Shown here in pieces: positions 49,125-64,000 of a stretch of 64,000 nt of DNA. The notes beneath the pieces are model-generated. The model ran no database searches, was not told the origin of the DNA, and saw only the letters and a program-made list of their open reading frames with translations. Made by a program: the position numbers and the translations under genes. This stretch comes from Mastigias papua. Its lineage: Eukaryota > Cnidaria > Scyphozoa > Rhizostomeae > Mastigiidae. The stretch is taken from positions 6,549,397 to 6,613,396 of the forward strand of contig OZ025273.1 in assembly GCA_964019165.1 (NCBI GenBank). The letters are read 5' to 3'. The first letter of the stretch is position 1. Every line of letters begins with the position of its first letter.

Positions 49125-49600
49125 CATTATAAAATCGACAAACAACAAATAAAACCACATCGCATCAGAATCTAGAGTTTCGCTTGATATTGAATGTAAG
49201 GTCAATAGTAGGCTCAAAATGTTACATCGTTCAAGTTGGGCTTTACTCTAAAAAACTTGAAGTTATGCTTTCAACATAAGCACAATACTTAGCAACACAT
49301 CTTAGCAACCATTCACGACCCCTTGGTGGTAAACAGTGGCGAGGCATTAATGTTATATTCTTTGCCTCTCATGATGACCATCAAAAGCTAAGAATCAGCC
49401 ATAGTTGCATTGAATTCCATACTACGTGTACTCTTCCAAACGCTCCGCTTTCGTACACAATTCAAGGCACGCTCCGTCCAAACACGAAAACGTCCGCAAC
49501 CGTTCTCGCCGATTTTCTAAAATATTACTGCTTTGCTTTAACAGTGCTGTTTCCAATCAAAGCTTGAGTTAACGACAGGATGAAGAGGAGTCCATGACAA
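49125..49600. other. Intergenic or 3' flank of GPN3
   Basis: No gene or repeat was recognised. The left part of this stretch would hold the GPN3 3' UTR, since the gene ends at 49,601 on the minus strand. Confidence 0.5.
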
Positions 49601-55804
<6,204 letters not shown>

Positions 55805-56212
55805 TTTACACATACAATCTCACCACGATTGCAAACAAACAGAAATCACGATTTCAATCCATTGATCTCATTAGTTATAGGCCCAATGTTATTCTATTGG
55901 AACTGGGAAAAGAGCACTGTTGAACTAGCCTCGTTTAGTCAGTACCCACGCAGTGTCATATGGGTGTGGCATCCAATGACTGGGTGAGGCTTCTAATAGT
56001 AATATTAAAATTTATTGTCACTGACAGCAACCTCAAAAGTTTTACCGACAAAGCGACAAAGCATTTATTTAGAGCGGGTGTGAAGCCCCATTCCCCCCAC
56101 TCTCTATGGGTCTAATAATAACGTTATTGAAACTTCATAATATCATAACATAGTACTTCAATTACATACAATCACACACCTCTCTAGTGTAAGGTAGTGC
56201 ATAACTGGTTTG
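55805..56212. other. Upstream flank of GPN3
   Basis: The GPN3 promoter should lie here, since the start codon is at 55,804 on the minus strand. No TATA box or other clear element was recognised. Confidence 0.45.
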
Positions 56213-56545
56213 TTATCTTATGGATCTATATGGATTTGTTATCTTATGCATTTCTTTTAAAAATCCCCAATGTTTGGAACTCTTTGATTTCTTTTTCGCA
56301 GAGTCTGCCATAATTTTTTGACCAGTAAATCTGACAGTATCAATACCATACAGGTTTGTCTTAGCTTCAGGTAAAACTGGAGTGCTACTGCCACGAAGGT
56401 TATACGCCACATCTTTGGTAACAAATACTTCTGCCTTAAAAGATGGATTGAAGTTGTTTATGACTTTATAAATAAGATATCCTCTGCGATTTCCTATCAT
56501 GAAACATCCACACAAGTGGATAATAACACAAATGTGATAGTACAA
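56213..56545 (-). pseudogene. C-terminal fragment of a non-LTR retrotransposon polyprotein
   Basis: A frame of 110 codons contains FNPSFKAEVF, AYNLRGSSTPVLPEAKTNLY, GIDTVRFTGQK and WGFLKEMHKI. The order YNLR, then PxxKTxxYG, then xxFxGxKxW is typical for the region after the reverse transcriptase of LINE-type ORF2 proteins found in invertebrates. The Trp expected after the GQK motif is lost (GQKIM). No reverse transcriptase core lies upstream, so this is a truncated, dead copy. Confidence 0.65.
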
Positions 56546-58264
56546 CAGAACTCATTGTTATTTCTAATTGTGACTTTTCTATATATTTCAACCCTCTTGC
56601 CAGTGAATGTACAGTCACTGTCAAAAGTCATTGGAACACCTATTGAATAATGCAGTTTATTTGGCAATAGTAAATTTCCTCAGTCAAATTTGCCGGCTAG
56701 TGATCCCCTCCCCAATTAGAACAACATTGTATGGAAAAAAATGAGGAAAAAATAAATTATTATTATTATTTATTATCATCAATTTGTTTTAAGTTGGCAA
56801 CTTACATAGCTACAAGTAAAAAAGCTAATTCAAGCCAACGAATTAAGTACAATGTTACATAAATAAATACAAGAGAAACAAGTCAATAAAATTAAAAAGT
56901 TAATATCAATTTACAAAGTTCATATTAAAAATGGTGTAAAACTATAAAAAACCGAGCCGAGGAATGAACTGCCTGCATAGTCTGCAGTCGCATCCTTCAT
57001 AAACTACAGAACATATCATACAGTGAAAACAGGTGAGAGGGGAGGGTCTGAATAGAGGTTGGCTGGAAGAGACAGTAGATATAGGGATTATAAGAAAAGT
57101 GAACAAATGGGTGGAGGAGTACATAGAAGAGAGACAAGGACAAATAAATAAAAGAAGCAACAACAACAAAAGAACAAAACACAATAGAAACAAAGAACTG
57201 AAAAACAATGGAGAAGACAAAAGGCTTTAGGTGCTGCACCGCAGAGGGACATAAGCGATTCTGTGAAGGTGCTTGTTGGAAACGACAAAGAGGGTGAGTC
57301 TCAGATTCAGATTTAGATTCAGAATATCGAGGTAAAAGCTTAGTTGCTACAGTGCTATTTGAGAGCAAATTGGCGTGTCTGCTGTGAGTAATTCCCTATT
57401 GATATATCATTGTTCTCAGGGAAAAGAAGGGAGTTTGCCCTATGTGTAAATAAGTAATGTAAATACTACAAAACTTTGGCAGTGATTGTAGATTTGGCTT
57501 GCATTATTACAAAGGTTACTAAAGTGATTTTCGAAACTCGGTGTTTTGTTGAGTGGGATTACTGGAAGTTCCTCTTCATCACTTTCTTGTATCAAAGGTT
57601 CAGAAATACTTACAGTTACTTTATTGTCTGTACTCCCGCAGACAAGCAAATGACTTGTAACTGTATCCTCATTTATCTTCATATAGTTATTTTCAAACCA
57701 AAGAGATGAACAAAGAGGCACACTACCCCCGTGGTCAAGACTTATTCTTCTACCCCACCTAACACAGCTAATTTTTTTCAGTTACCCCATTACTTTATCT
57801 TCAGTCCCCCAGGGGGTACTAATGTATGTTAAGGGTAGGGATTCTCAGGCTTGGATACAAACCATCAGCCTAAGAAAATAATTTCTAGCATAGAAATTGA
57901 CCCCAAAATAATTCTTCCTGCCTTGCACACCCAAAAAAATAACAAAGAATGTCTGTTCCATAGATGATCGGGAGATCAACATACGGAACTCTTTTTTGAC
58001 TCAGCCAGTTGTTAGCTTTGTGGGAGTACCTTATAATCATTCTGAATACTCTTGTGATTATGAAGTTTTCATCTGCAATTTGTGAAAAATAAATCATGCT
58101 TACGTGTAAACCAGATTTTTCTCTATTTCATTAAACTGTTGTCACATCCAAGACCTAGAAAATTAATTCAGCATTTCTTGAACCCAAAAAAGTAATTGTA
58201 TAATTTACTGGCCCAAAAAATAGCTTTCGCTCAGATTTTAAACCCATGTGTTACCAAGTAATTC
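56546..58264. other. Intergenic region between GPN3 and the MADF-BESS gene
   Basis: Short open frames at 57,368-56,942 (minus), 57,033-57,230 (plus, charged) and 57,721-57,440 (minus, with acidic SDEEELP) have no recognised domain. No promoter motif was identified. Confidence 0.45.
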
Positions 58265-58296
58265 ATGTATGTATGTTTGTATGCATGTATGTATTG
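58265..58296. repeat. Short ATGT microsatellite
   Basis: Imperfect repeats of the type atgtatgtatgtttgtatgc. Confidence 0.8.
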
Positions 58297-58689
58297 ACGT
58301 CTGTTCATACTGTGTCCATCGTGCCGAATATGACCTTCTTGCGCAGGTAGACGCGATAGGCACCGACGAAAACTAGGACTACAAAGTTAAGTCTCATAAG
58401 CTAATTCTCGCCTACCACACAAACCAAGTTTATCGTTTGATTTTTGCTTCGTGTGTCACGAAGACAGGGGAAAGTCCGCACTTTTTGGTGAAACGCTATT
58501 GCACTTTCGCACTTCATATACTTAGGCCTACCTGTCTTAGCAAATAAAACAATCTGTTCAATCACAGGTGCGTCACTTCCGGGGATAACAGCGATAAGAT
58601 GTCAAATCGATTCTATTGTCGCGATAAATCCCCGGTTTTATAGGTGGATGAGTGTTTGTTTGTTTAATAAAGCGAGGATTCCTAAAAAA

Positions 58690-58852
58690 ATGGCTTCTGA
58701 ACTGGAAGACGAAGTAGCATTTGATGAAAGTATCTCTGAACTAGTTCGTGCTCATCCATGTCTTTATGACAAACGAAATAGAGATTATAAAGACAGGAAC
58801 ATTAACATGGATGCGTGGGCTTCAGTCGCAGGCAAGCTGGGTTTGGAAGACG
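58690..58852 (+). CDS. MADF-BESS gene exon 1
   Basis: Encodes MASELEDEVAFDESISELVR through GKLGLED, the first two thirds of the MADF domain. The donor gtgggt starts at 58,853. If the upstream ATG at 58,648 is used, 14 residues are added. Confidence 0.85.
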
Positions 58853-61833
58853 GTGGGTATAATCTTAGTGAGCCTCGCGTGCAATTGTTGCAAGTTTATT
58901 TCATGTTCACAATATTTGGTGGTATAAATGGCAGCCAAACAATCTAACAGTGAGCCAACCAATGTTTTGGTGTTGGCTTTATTCTGAAATGAGTAGCCTA
59001 GTGATCTTGCAAATATGTACTTTTGACTTGAGGTACCTACTCCACATCTGTGCGCTGTTATTATCGTCGTTGTTGTTGTTGTTGTTATTGTGAGTTTTAA
59101 AATGGATACCGAAAACAACAGGAGACAGGCCTACCGTAAATCCTCGAATTAGCCCCCCCTCGAATAAGCCCCTCCTCGAATAAGCCCCCATGCTAGAACT
59201 TCAAATTGTTAATAAGCCCCCCGCTCGAATAAGCCCCCACCCTTGATGACGATGAAGACTTTCATAAAGACTAATGCTCAAATTTATACTGTTCTTGTAA
59301 TAGTATGGAGAAAAGGAGCTTTGACAATGAGCTTTTATACGGCATTTGTCAAATAATTTTATAAGCCTCCCTCGAATAAGCCCCCACCCAAAAAGCATCA
59401 AAAATAAATAAGCCCCCAGGGGGCTAATTCGAGGATTTACGGTATGTGGAATTGGACAGATCTTACGCCACAGATCTGAGCCAAATATTCAAACTATTTA
59501 CGCCAGTATACTCTTTACACACGTAATTCCATACATAGCGTCTATTTTCTTATTAAAATACGCCGGCATACAACAACCTCAGAATTTCTGTACGCCACAT
59601 ATCTGTGCCGTGATCCCCTCGATTCCAGATTGGGAAACAGGAACGTACTGCTGTGGATAATATTTCTCTTTCTCTGTTTTTTTGCTTTGCCATTCACTCA
59701 TTATTTCAGCACCTTCATCTTCACTTTCATCACTAGCAGACCGAGTGGGGCGAACTAGGGGGGGGCGTCATGGCCCCCAAACATTAAGTAGTAATCAAGA
59801 CCTTTACCATGCCCTTTTGAGCCAATATACACTACCGTTCAAAAAGTGTTGGGACGATTCGAAGTTTCGAAGGACGTTTACCTTAAAAGCTTGAAAAACA
59901 TGGATTTGATCCTCTCTTATCAAATAAGACAACCGATTATTACCATGAAATTTTTATAAGACATTGTTTATATTTCAAAGCTTTTCAGTTGCGCTACGGT
60001 ATTCGAAAAAGATTGAACAAAAAAGTTTTCTAGGCCAGAAACATGAACATCATTTATCAAGCGTCATGAAATATCATACAAGAAGGGTTTGGAAATTGTT
60101 TTTTATAAAAATAATTGTAAAAGCTATCAAGAAATTGCAACAATTGTGGGCTGCTCAAAGAATGCAGCTTTCGCTGTATGCAAAAAGTTCTTTAAATTTA
60201 GAACCGTAAAAAATCTGCCAAGGGTTGGTAGATCAAAGAAGATCAAGACGGCAAGACATGAAAAGTCTTTATCAAGAGTGCTGCGATGTAGTGGGTTTGA
60301 ACATTTACACAACATTGTGTTGGCGTGCAAAAAAGTCTAACTTTTGATTCATTAGCAAAAAACACAGCAAGAAAAATCATTAAAAGATATACCTTTTAAA
60401 GCCGCATAAGAAAAAAATTTTATTGATAACAAAAATTAATCACAATAACTTAACGCTGCCACAAGTCGATGCGATCATTCTTTTATCGAATCGTCCCAAC
60501 ACTTTTTGAATGGTAGTGTATAATTTTGCCCAAATGCCCCCCCCCCTCCAGTGCTACATGCTAGATACGCCTCTGACCTTTTGCTGTTCCTTTTGCTACC
60601 TGCTTTTGGTTTTTGAAGGAATTTTTGACATGTTTTCCGTATTCTAAGAGATGAAACAACCCTTTGTGGTTATACTAAGGATGAAAGATGTATCCAGCAG
60701 TTTGGAATGGGGGTAGGTGGTCTAGGGGCATAGCCATGGAAAGATTTTTGGATCACACCCACCAAGCTCTTGTAAATGCAAGGAAACGCCGCTTTTGAAC
60801 TATTTTCCTCTAATATTTCAATTGCATCAGTAACAGTGAATATGAGAAATTAGGCTAAACCTTTGCAAATGGATGAAGAACAATACAAAGTATAAAAGAT
60901 TGTTAATTCTAGCTTTTGAATTCACTATTCAATCTATATCCCTACAAACTACATCAGTTGTTCCCGAAAGGGCGAAAAGTGTAATTTGTTAGGCAGGGAT
61001 TATGAGGGTAAAGTACCCCCTTCCTAGAAACCAGGAGGCTAGGATATTTCGTCACCCCTCCCAGCATACTCTGTCGCTAAATTTTTGCAGTGTTCTATGG
61101 TCAGTAACACAATTTTCCACATAAAGCATTGAAATTCAAATTGGTCTCCCTGTTTTCCCTTATAGGTGAAACGGCTAAAAGGCTGTTTAAGAACTTAAAA
61201 AAAAGATACAACAAACGGAGGAACCATTTGAAGAAAGCTGAATGTTCTGGAACCTCAGCAGTTACAGTTTCATTAGCAAAAGAAAAAGTAGAAGAATTTC
61301 GGTTTCTGGCCTGGTTAAACCCATTTATACGGCAAAGACGTACAAAAGCCAGTCTACTGAAGAAGCAGGAGTGGGCAGAAGTGTCGAAGGCTGAAAATGT
61401 TTCCAATGTAGAGGGAAATTATAAAGCTTCAGAGAGTCGACAACAAGATTGTAGCAACGATTTCGAGGATGTCAATTTTCCTACCGTAAATGGTATACCG
61501 TCAACAAGCCATGAGAGGAAACGACCTACCGAAAGTCCTATGTCTGTAGTTACGGGTAGAAAGAAATGGGGTAAAGAAACACCGAGTCTAGATGAGGTGG
61601 ACCATAGCTTTTTGGCAAGTGCGAAGAGAGCCATAGAAACACCGACACAGGATGACGAAGGTGTCTTTGGTATGTTGGTCGCATCAGATCTGAGGAAGCT
61701 TAATCAATTTAATAAGATGATTGCCAGAAATAGAATTCAGAATCTGCTATTCGAGTTACAATTGCAAGAACAAGGGCAGTTACAGTGCCCGAAGCAGTCT
61801 ACTCCAAACTCGATGGCACAAAACAATCCCTAA
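58690..61833 (+). CDS. MADF-BESS domain protein
   Basis: MADF-BESS proteins are DNA-binding regulators; the MADF domain is a Myb/SANT-like fold and BESS mediates protein contacts. Exons are 58,690-58,852 and 61,166-61,833, joined from gacg|gtgggt to cccttatag|gtgaaacg, giving 276 codons and TAA. The MADF domain spans residues about 9-80: FDESISELVRAHPCLYDKRN, DYKDRNINMDAWASVAGKLG, and after the intron RLFKNLKKRYNKRRNHLKK. The linker is Ser/Thr/Glu-rich with basic patches (ERKRPTE, GRKKWGK). Near the C-terminus FGMLVASDLRKLNQFNKMIA followed by RNRIQNLLFELQ fits the BESS motif. The chosen ATG has a strong context (aaaaaatgg); an in-frame ATG at 58,648 has a weaker one. The gene is divergent from GPN3. 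The exact target and role are unknown. Confidence 0.88.
59132..59444. mobile_element. MITE with TACCGTAAATCCTCGAATTAGC ends
   Basis: The ends taccgtaaatcctcgaatta and, inverted, the same sequence at 59,419-59,444 match over about 26 bases (each end then runs into a C/G tract). TA at each border fits a TA target duplication. Just inside lie several cgaataagccccc units. Length is 313 bp, no coding capacity. It lies in the intron of the MADF-BESS gene. Confidence 0.88.
59445..59827. other. Intron sequence between two mobile elements
   Basis: Nothing recognised, apart from loosely repeated tacgccacagatctg and tacgccacatatctg strings at about 59,465 and 59,591. Confidence 0.45.
59828..60520 (+). 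mobile_element. Internally deleted Tc1-type DNA transposon
   Basis: The inverted ends tacactaccgttcaaaaagt and, read inverted, tacactaccattcaaaaagt continue into gttgggacgattcg on both sides and differ at one base over about 34. TA borders fit Tc1/mariner insertion. The element is 693 bp, about half of a complete Tc1. The interior keeps only the transposase's DNA-binding head. Confidence 0.9.
60089..60340 (+). pseudogene. Tc1 transposase N-terminal helix-turn-helix remnant
   Basis: The frame reads CKSYQEIATIVGCSKNAAFA, then VCKKFFKFRTVKNLPRVGRS and KKIKTARHEKSLSR. This is the order of the first helix-turn-helix, the GRP-type linker and the start of the second DNA-binding subdomain of Tc1 transposases. 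The catalytic DDE domain is missing, so it cannot be an active transposase. Confidence 0.8.
60521..61165. other. Remaining intron of the MADF-BESS gene
   Basis: A C-run (about 60,538-60,548) followed by gctagatacgcctctgacc looks like the end of some dispersed repeat. No gene was recognised. Confidence 0.45.
61166..61833 (+). CDS. MADF-BESS gene exon 2
   Basis: A pyrimidine-rich tract (ctccctgttttcccttatag) precedes 61,166. The exon completes the MADF domain (ETAKRLFKNLKKRYNKRRN), continues through the linker and BESS motif, and ends at TAA 61,831-61,833. Confidence 0.88.
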
Positions 61834-61852
61834 TCATTTAGTTGTTGGGAAA

Positions 61853-62693
61853 CGCAAGGAACAGGGACATTTCTTCGTCTTGATGTTTACATTAAAGGCA
61901 TATTTTCATGTATTAAAGTTAAGGCGTATCCAGTGAATTAATGTAGAGACATATCCAGAGATTAAACGTTTCGACTCAAACGAGAGTCATCATCAGTAGC
62001 GAATATAACGAGGGAGAGTAAGATTTTAAATATACTGGGTGCAAAAAGAAGGATCAAACAGACAGAAATGATGTGTAGTTCCACGTGAATAAGGTCATGT
62101 AGATATCGATTAAGGAATGATGAATAAACAGAAATGCTGGAACATAGACATAGATAAGGGCCCGTAATATGGAAAACAACCCGGGGATAAGAATCACGGG
62201 AATACCTAAAGACAAAGAAACATCTAGAAGAAAAAGGAAAGAACACTAGAACGGTAGAGGAAACTAACAGCTAGAAAAGGACTAAGGGAATGGAAGATTG
62301 CTGGGAGTTGAGGCTAGGTCTATCCTTTTGAATAAGAAGGCTTTTATAAATCAGGAGGTCAAAAGCGTTGTCACCTTTGGCAATGGTCTTCCATTGTAAC
62401 TTTGTCACCTGTTCTGCTAATGTGGTCCCCTATGGACGATTGATTGGGTGCGTTTGTCCTATGTCCACCTCTGCCAATACCTAGATGCTCCAAACAACGA
62501 ACCTTAAGATTCCTTATTGTTTTTCCGTAATAAGTAGCATTACAGCCACTACACGTATACTTATAAACGACTGTATTGCTATGTCACTAGATGTCACTAG
62601 ATTAACTCACTGAATATGTCTTAACTTTAATACATGAAAATATGCCGTTAATGTAAACATCAAGACGAAGAAATGTCTCTGTTCCTTATTGCG
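61853..62693 (-). mobile_element. Penelope-like element remnant with inverted flanking repeats
   Basis: An inverted repeat of about 93 bp (61,853-61,945 and 62,600-62,693; core gacatttcttcgtcttgatg) encloses a fragment whose minus strand encodes a GIY-YIG endonuclease domain typical for Penelope-like retroelements. The reverse transcriptase is missing. A stem-loop with arms gactc/gagtc next to gaaac lies at 61,968-61,996. The left repeat begins 20 bp after the stop codon of the MADF-BESS gene, so that gene's 3' UTR probably lies within the element. Confidence 0.75.
62270..62580 (-). pseudogene. GIY-YIG endonuclease domain of a Penelope-like element, frameshifted
   Basis: On the minus strand from 62,580: SNTVVYKYTCSGCNATYYGK, then TIRNLKVRCLEHLGIGRGGH, then SIGDHISRTGDK. 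The CxxC pair, YYGKT, the R of KVRC and the following EH are the usual order in Penelope-type endonucleases. Near 62,400 the frame shifts; another frame continues KTIAKGDNAFDLLIYKSLLI and QKDRPSLN, the normal end of this domain. The frameshift and the lack of a reverse transcriptase make it a dead copy. Confidence 0.8.
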
Positions 62694-63504
62694 ATCATGG
62701 CTCTGAAGTTAATCCCTAATCAGCTGCCTTTAAGCCTAAAGTAATCGCTTCAAGTTTCCAATATTTAGCCCAACATTTCACATAAAATCCTGATGGGCAA
62801 ACGTGTTGTGTCATTTGATCACCATTTTTTGTCAGCTAACATCGTTGCTTCCGATGCTGGGTGAAATTTAAGTTCGTTCAAAATTGTTGGCTGAGGGGAC
62901 CAAGCAGATGCTGGGTTAAATGCTGAATAATTCACTGCTGATGCTGGGATTCCTATCATTATTGGGCATATTATTATTACAATGCATTATATATTGCTGG
63001 ATCAAATACTGGATCGTTTTGCTACTCCACTGATATTGGGGTGCCTACCAAAGCTGGGTTGACTGCAGGAAGAAATGTTCAATAATGGATCGTTTGACCA
63101 AAGCATAAGTTAAAGGAGGTAAAATTGAAGAATGCAGGAAATATAATTTTTAGAAAGGAAATGGAGTTTTAGCATTTCACTCGTGCTGTTATTCATTGTC
63201 CCTGGCATTCCTTCTTCGTACATTATTGAGTTGCCAAAGAACTGAGTTCGTCAATTAGTATTAAGTTAAATCTAATATAGTACTATTTTTTATAAGAAAC
63301 ATTAGTGAGAGGTTTATGGCTGAAAGTTTCTCAATTTTCGGCATGTAAGTTCCAAAAGTTTCTTAACGGTTCCTTAATTCAAAGTAAAGTGACTATAGGT
63401 AATGATCTAGAATTACTGATGGTTTGAGTAGAAACTACCTACGTATCGCAAAAGAAATTTCATTTTTAAAATTGTGTGCCTTTGTGGAAGAAGGTACATG
63501 GAAA
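62694..63504. other. AT-rich stretch with a partial MITE
   Basis: No gene was recognised. Short strings of the type gctgggtt, gctggatc and gatgctgggattcc recur at 62,850-63,065 and look like a decayed tandem. At 63,285-63,305 tattttttataagaaacatt matches the end of the MITE family at 42,565 and 50,081; a matching second end was not found. Confidence 0.5.
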
Positions 63505-63840
63505 TTATGTATTATAAAAATCCAATTTCTTTAGTATGCAACTGACCAATTTCTTAGGGTTGGAGCAATATGGCTTTCTAGTTTCGTACAGTTTTGGCCT
63601 TTGTAACTCTAATTTCTTATATATCAATTTCTTGTAAAAATTACGTGCATGGCGAACAGGAAAATTGATACTTTTTATATTTATAACCTTTATTCCAGAA
63701 TCTTTCGGGCAGTCTATAACAATATGTTTCCCATGGATTGCTTCTATAACGCTTGGCATCTTTCAAATCTCTTCGAAGTTATCAGGAAGTCACTTACACT
63801 CTTTAGCACTATCTGGTGCTTTCAACTATATGGTGGGAAT
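63505..63840 (-). pseudogene. PIF/Harbinger transposase fragment, decayed
   Basis: The minus strand reads LPDNFEEI, stop, KMPSVIEAIHGKHIVIDCPK, DSGIKVINIK. Harbinger (HARBI1-type) nucleases have the same order: FEExW, P, xIGAIDGKH, xxxxxPxxSGSxxxNYK. In-frame stops lie at the place of the expected Trp before KMP and at two positions further upstream, and Asp of the GAIDGKH motif is replaced by His. Similarity stops after VINIK, although the frame stays open to 63,505. This is a dead fragment. Confidence 0.65.
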
Positions 63841-64000
63841 CAGACACTTTTCTAAGCAAGCATCGGACAGTCCGGCTCTTCCCTCAATCATGCTTATCAT
63901 TTTCAGACTTACAAATTTACTTTTCAAAATTACTGTTCTACTTTTTCATTTGGTCTAAAACTGGATTAATTTTAATGTAAATACAATTGCAATTGTGGAA
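63841..64000. other. Right window edge
   Basis: AT-rich, nothing recognised. More of the Harbinger fragment could lie here in decayed form. Confidence 0.4.

Noticed and set aside
61968..61996. Hammerhead ribozyme (ctgatga ... gaaac with a gactc/gagtc stem) in the Penelope-like remnant
   Set aside because: One base too many lies between ctgatga and the stem, and no matching stems I and III or cleavage site were found nearby; a plain stem-loop is the safer reading.

Overview
The window is nuclear DNA of an animal. The genes are split by spliceosomal introns with GT-AG ends, one gene encodes an F-box/WD40 ubiquitin-ligase receptor close to FBXW7, another encodes the GTPase GPN3, and a third encodes a MADF-BESS protein. 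The mobile-element mix (Penelope-like, Tc1, Harbinger, tRNA-derived SINE, MITEs) and the AT-rich composition suggest an invertebrate, perhaps a marine one such as a cnidarian. The phylum cannot be fixed from this sequence.

Bases 1 to about 34,020 are one tandem satellite array with a 107-bp monomer, about 295 copies, all in the same orientation and cut by the left window edge. Two monomer classes occur. Class A carries ggctcattttcatcac and tttgagcaaaat. Class B carries cgctgatttggatcac and tttcggcaaaat. The first 11 kb is an A/B mosaic with hybrid monomers; the rest is almost pure B and shows nested higher-order duplications of about 428, 535, 641, 1,710 and 2,352 bp. A 2,385-bp LTR element without gag or pol (16,936-19,320) is inserted inside one monomer. 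The reading frames throughout the array are a by-product of stop-poor satellite sequence, not genes.

From 34,020 to 37,260 the array decays. Degenerate monomers in the opposite orientation lie at 35.64-36.84 kb and are interrupted by a SINE-like insertion with a 13-bp target duplication.

The FBXW7-like gene is on the minus strand (37,267-42,494, four coding exons seen). Its N-terminal exon also encodes a ComEA/KIF22-type helix-hairpin-helix domain, which vertebrate FBXW7 does not have. Its third coding exon contains a 63-bp tandem duplication plus one extra base that breaks the frame. From 42.5 to 49.6 kb there are mainly mobile-element remnants and no recognised gene.

GPN3 is complete on the minus strand (49,601-55,804, eight exons, 273 codons). 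The MADF-BESS gene is on the plus strand (58,690-61,833, two exons), divergent from GPN3. Its intron holds a MITE and a shortened Tc1 element, and a Penelope-like GIY-YIG remnant begins 20 bp after its stop codon. A decayed Harbinger transposase fragment lies near the right edge.

The three genes share no obvious pathway. FBXW7 acts in SCF-mediated degradation of phosphorylated regulators, GPN3 in RNA polymerase II assembly and nuclear import, and MADF-BESS proteins bind DNA.
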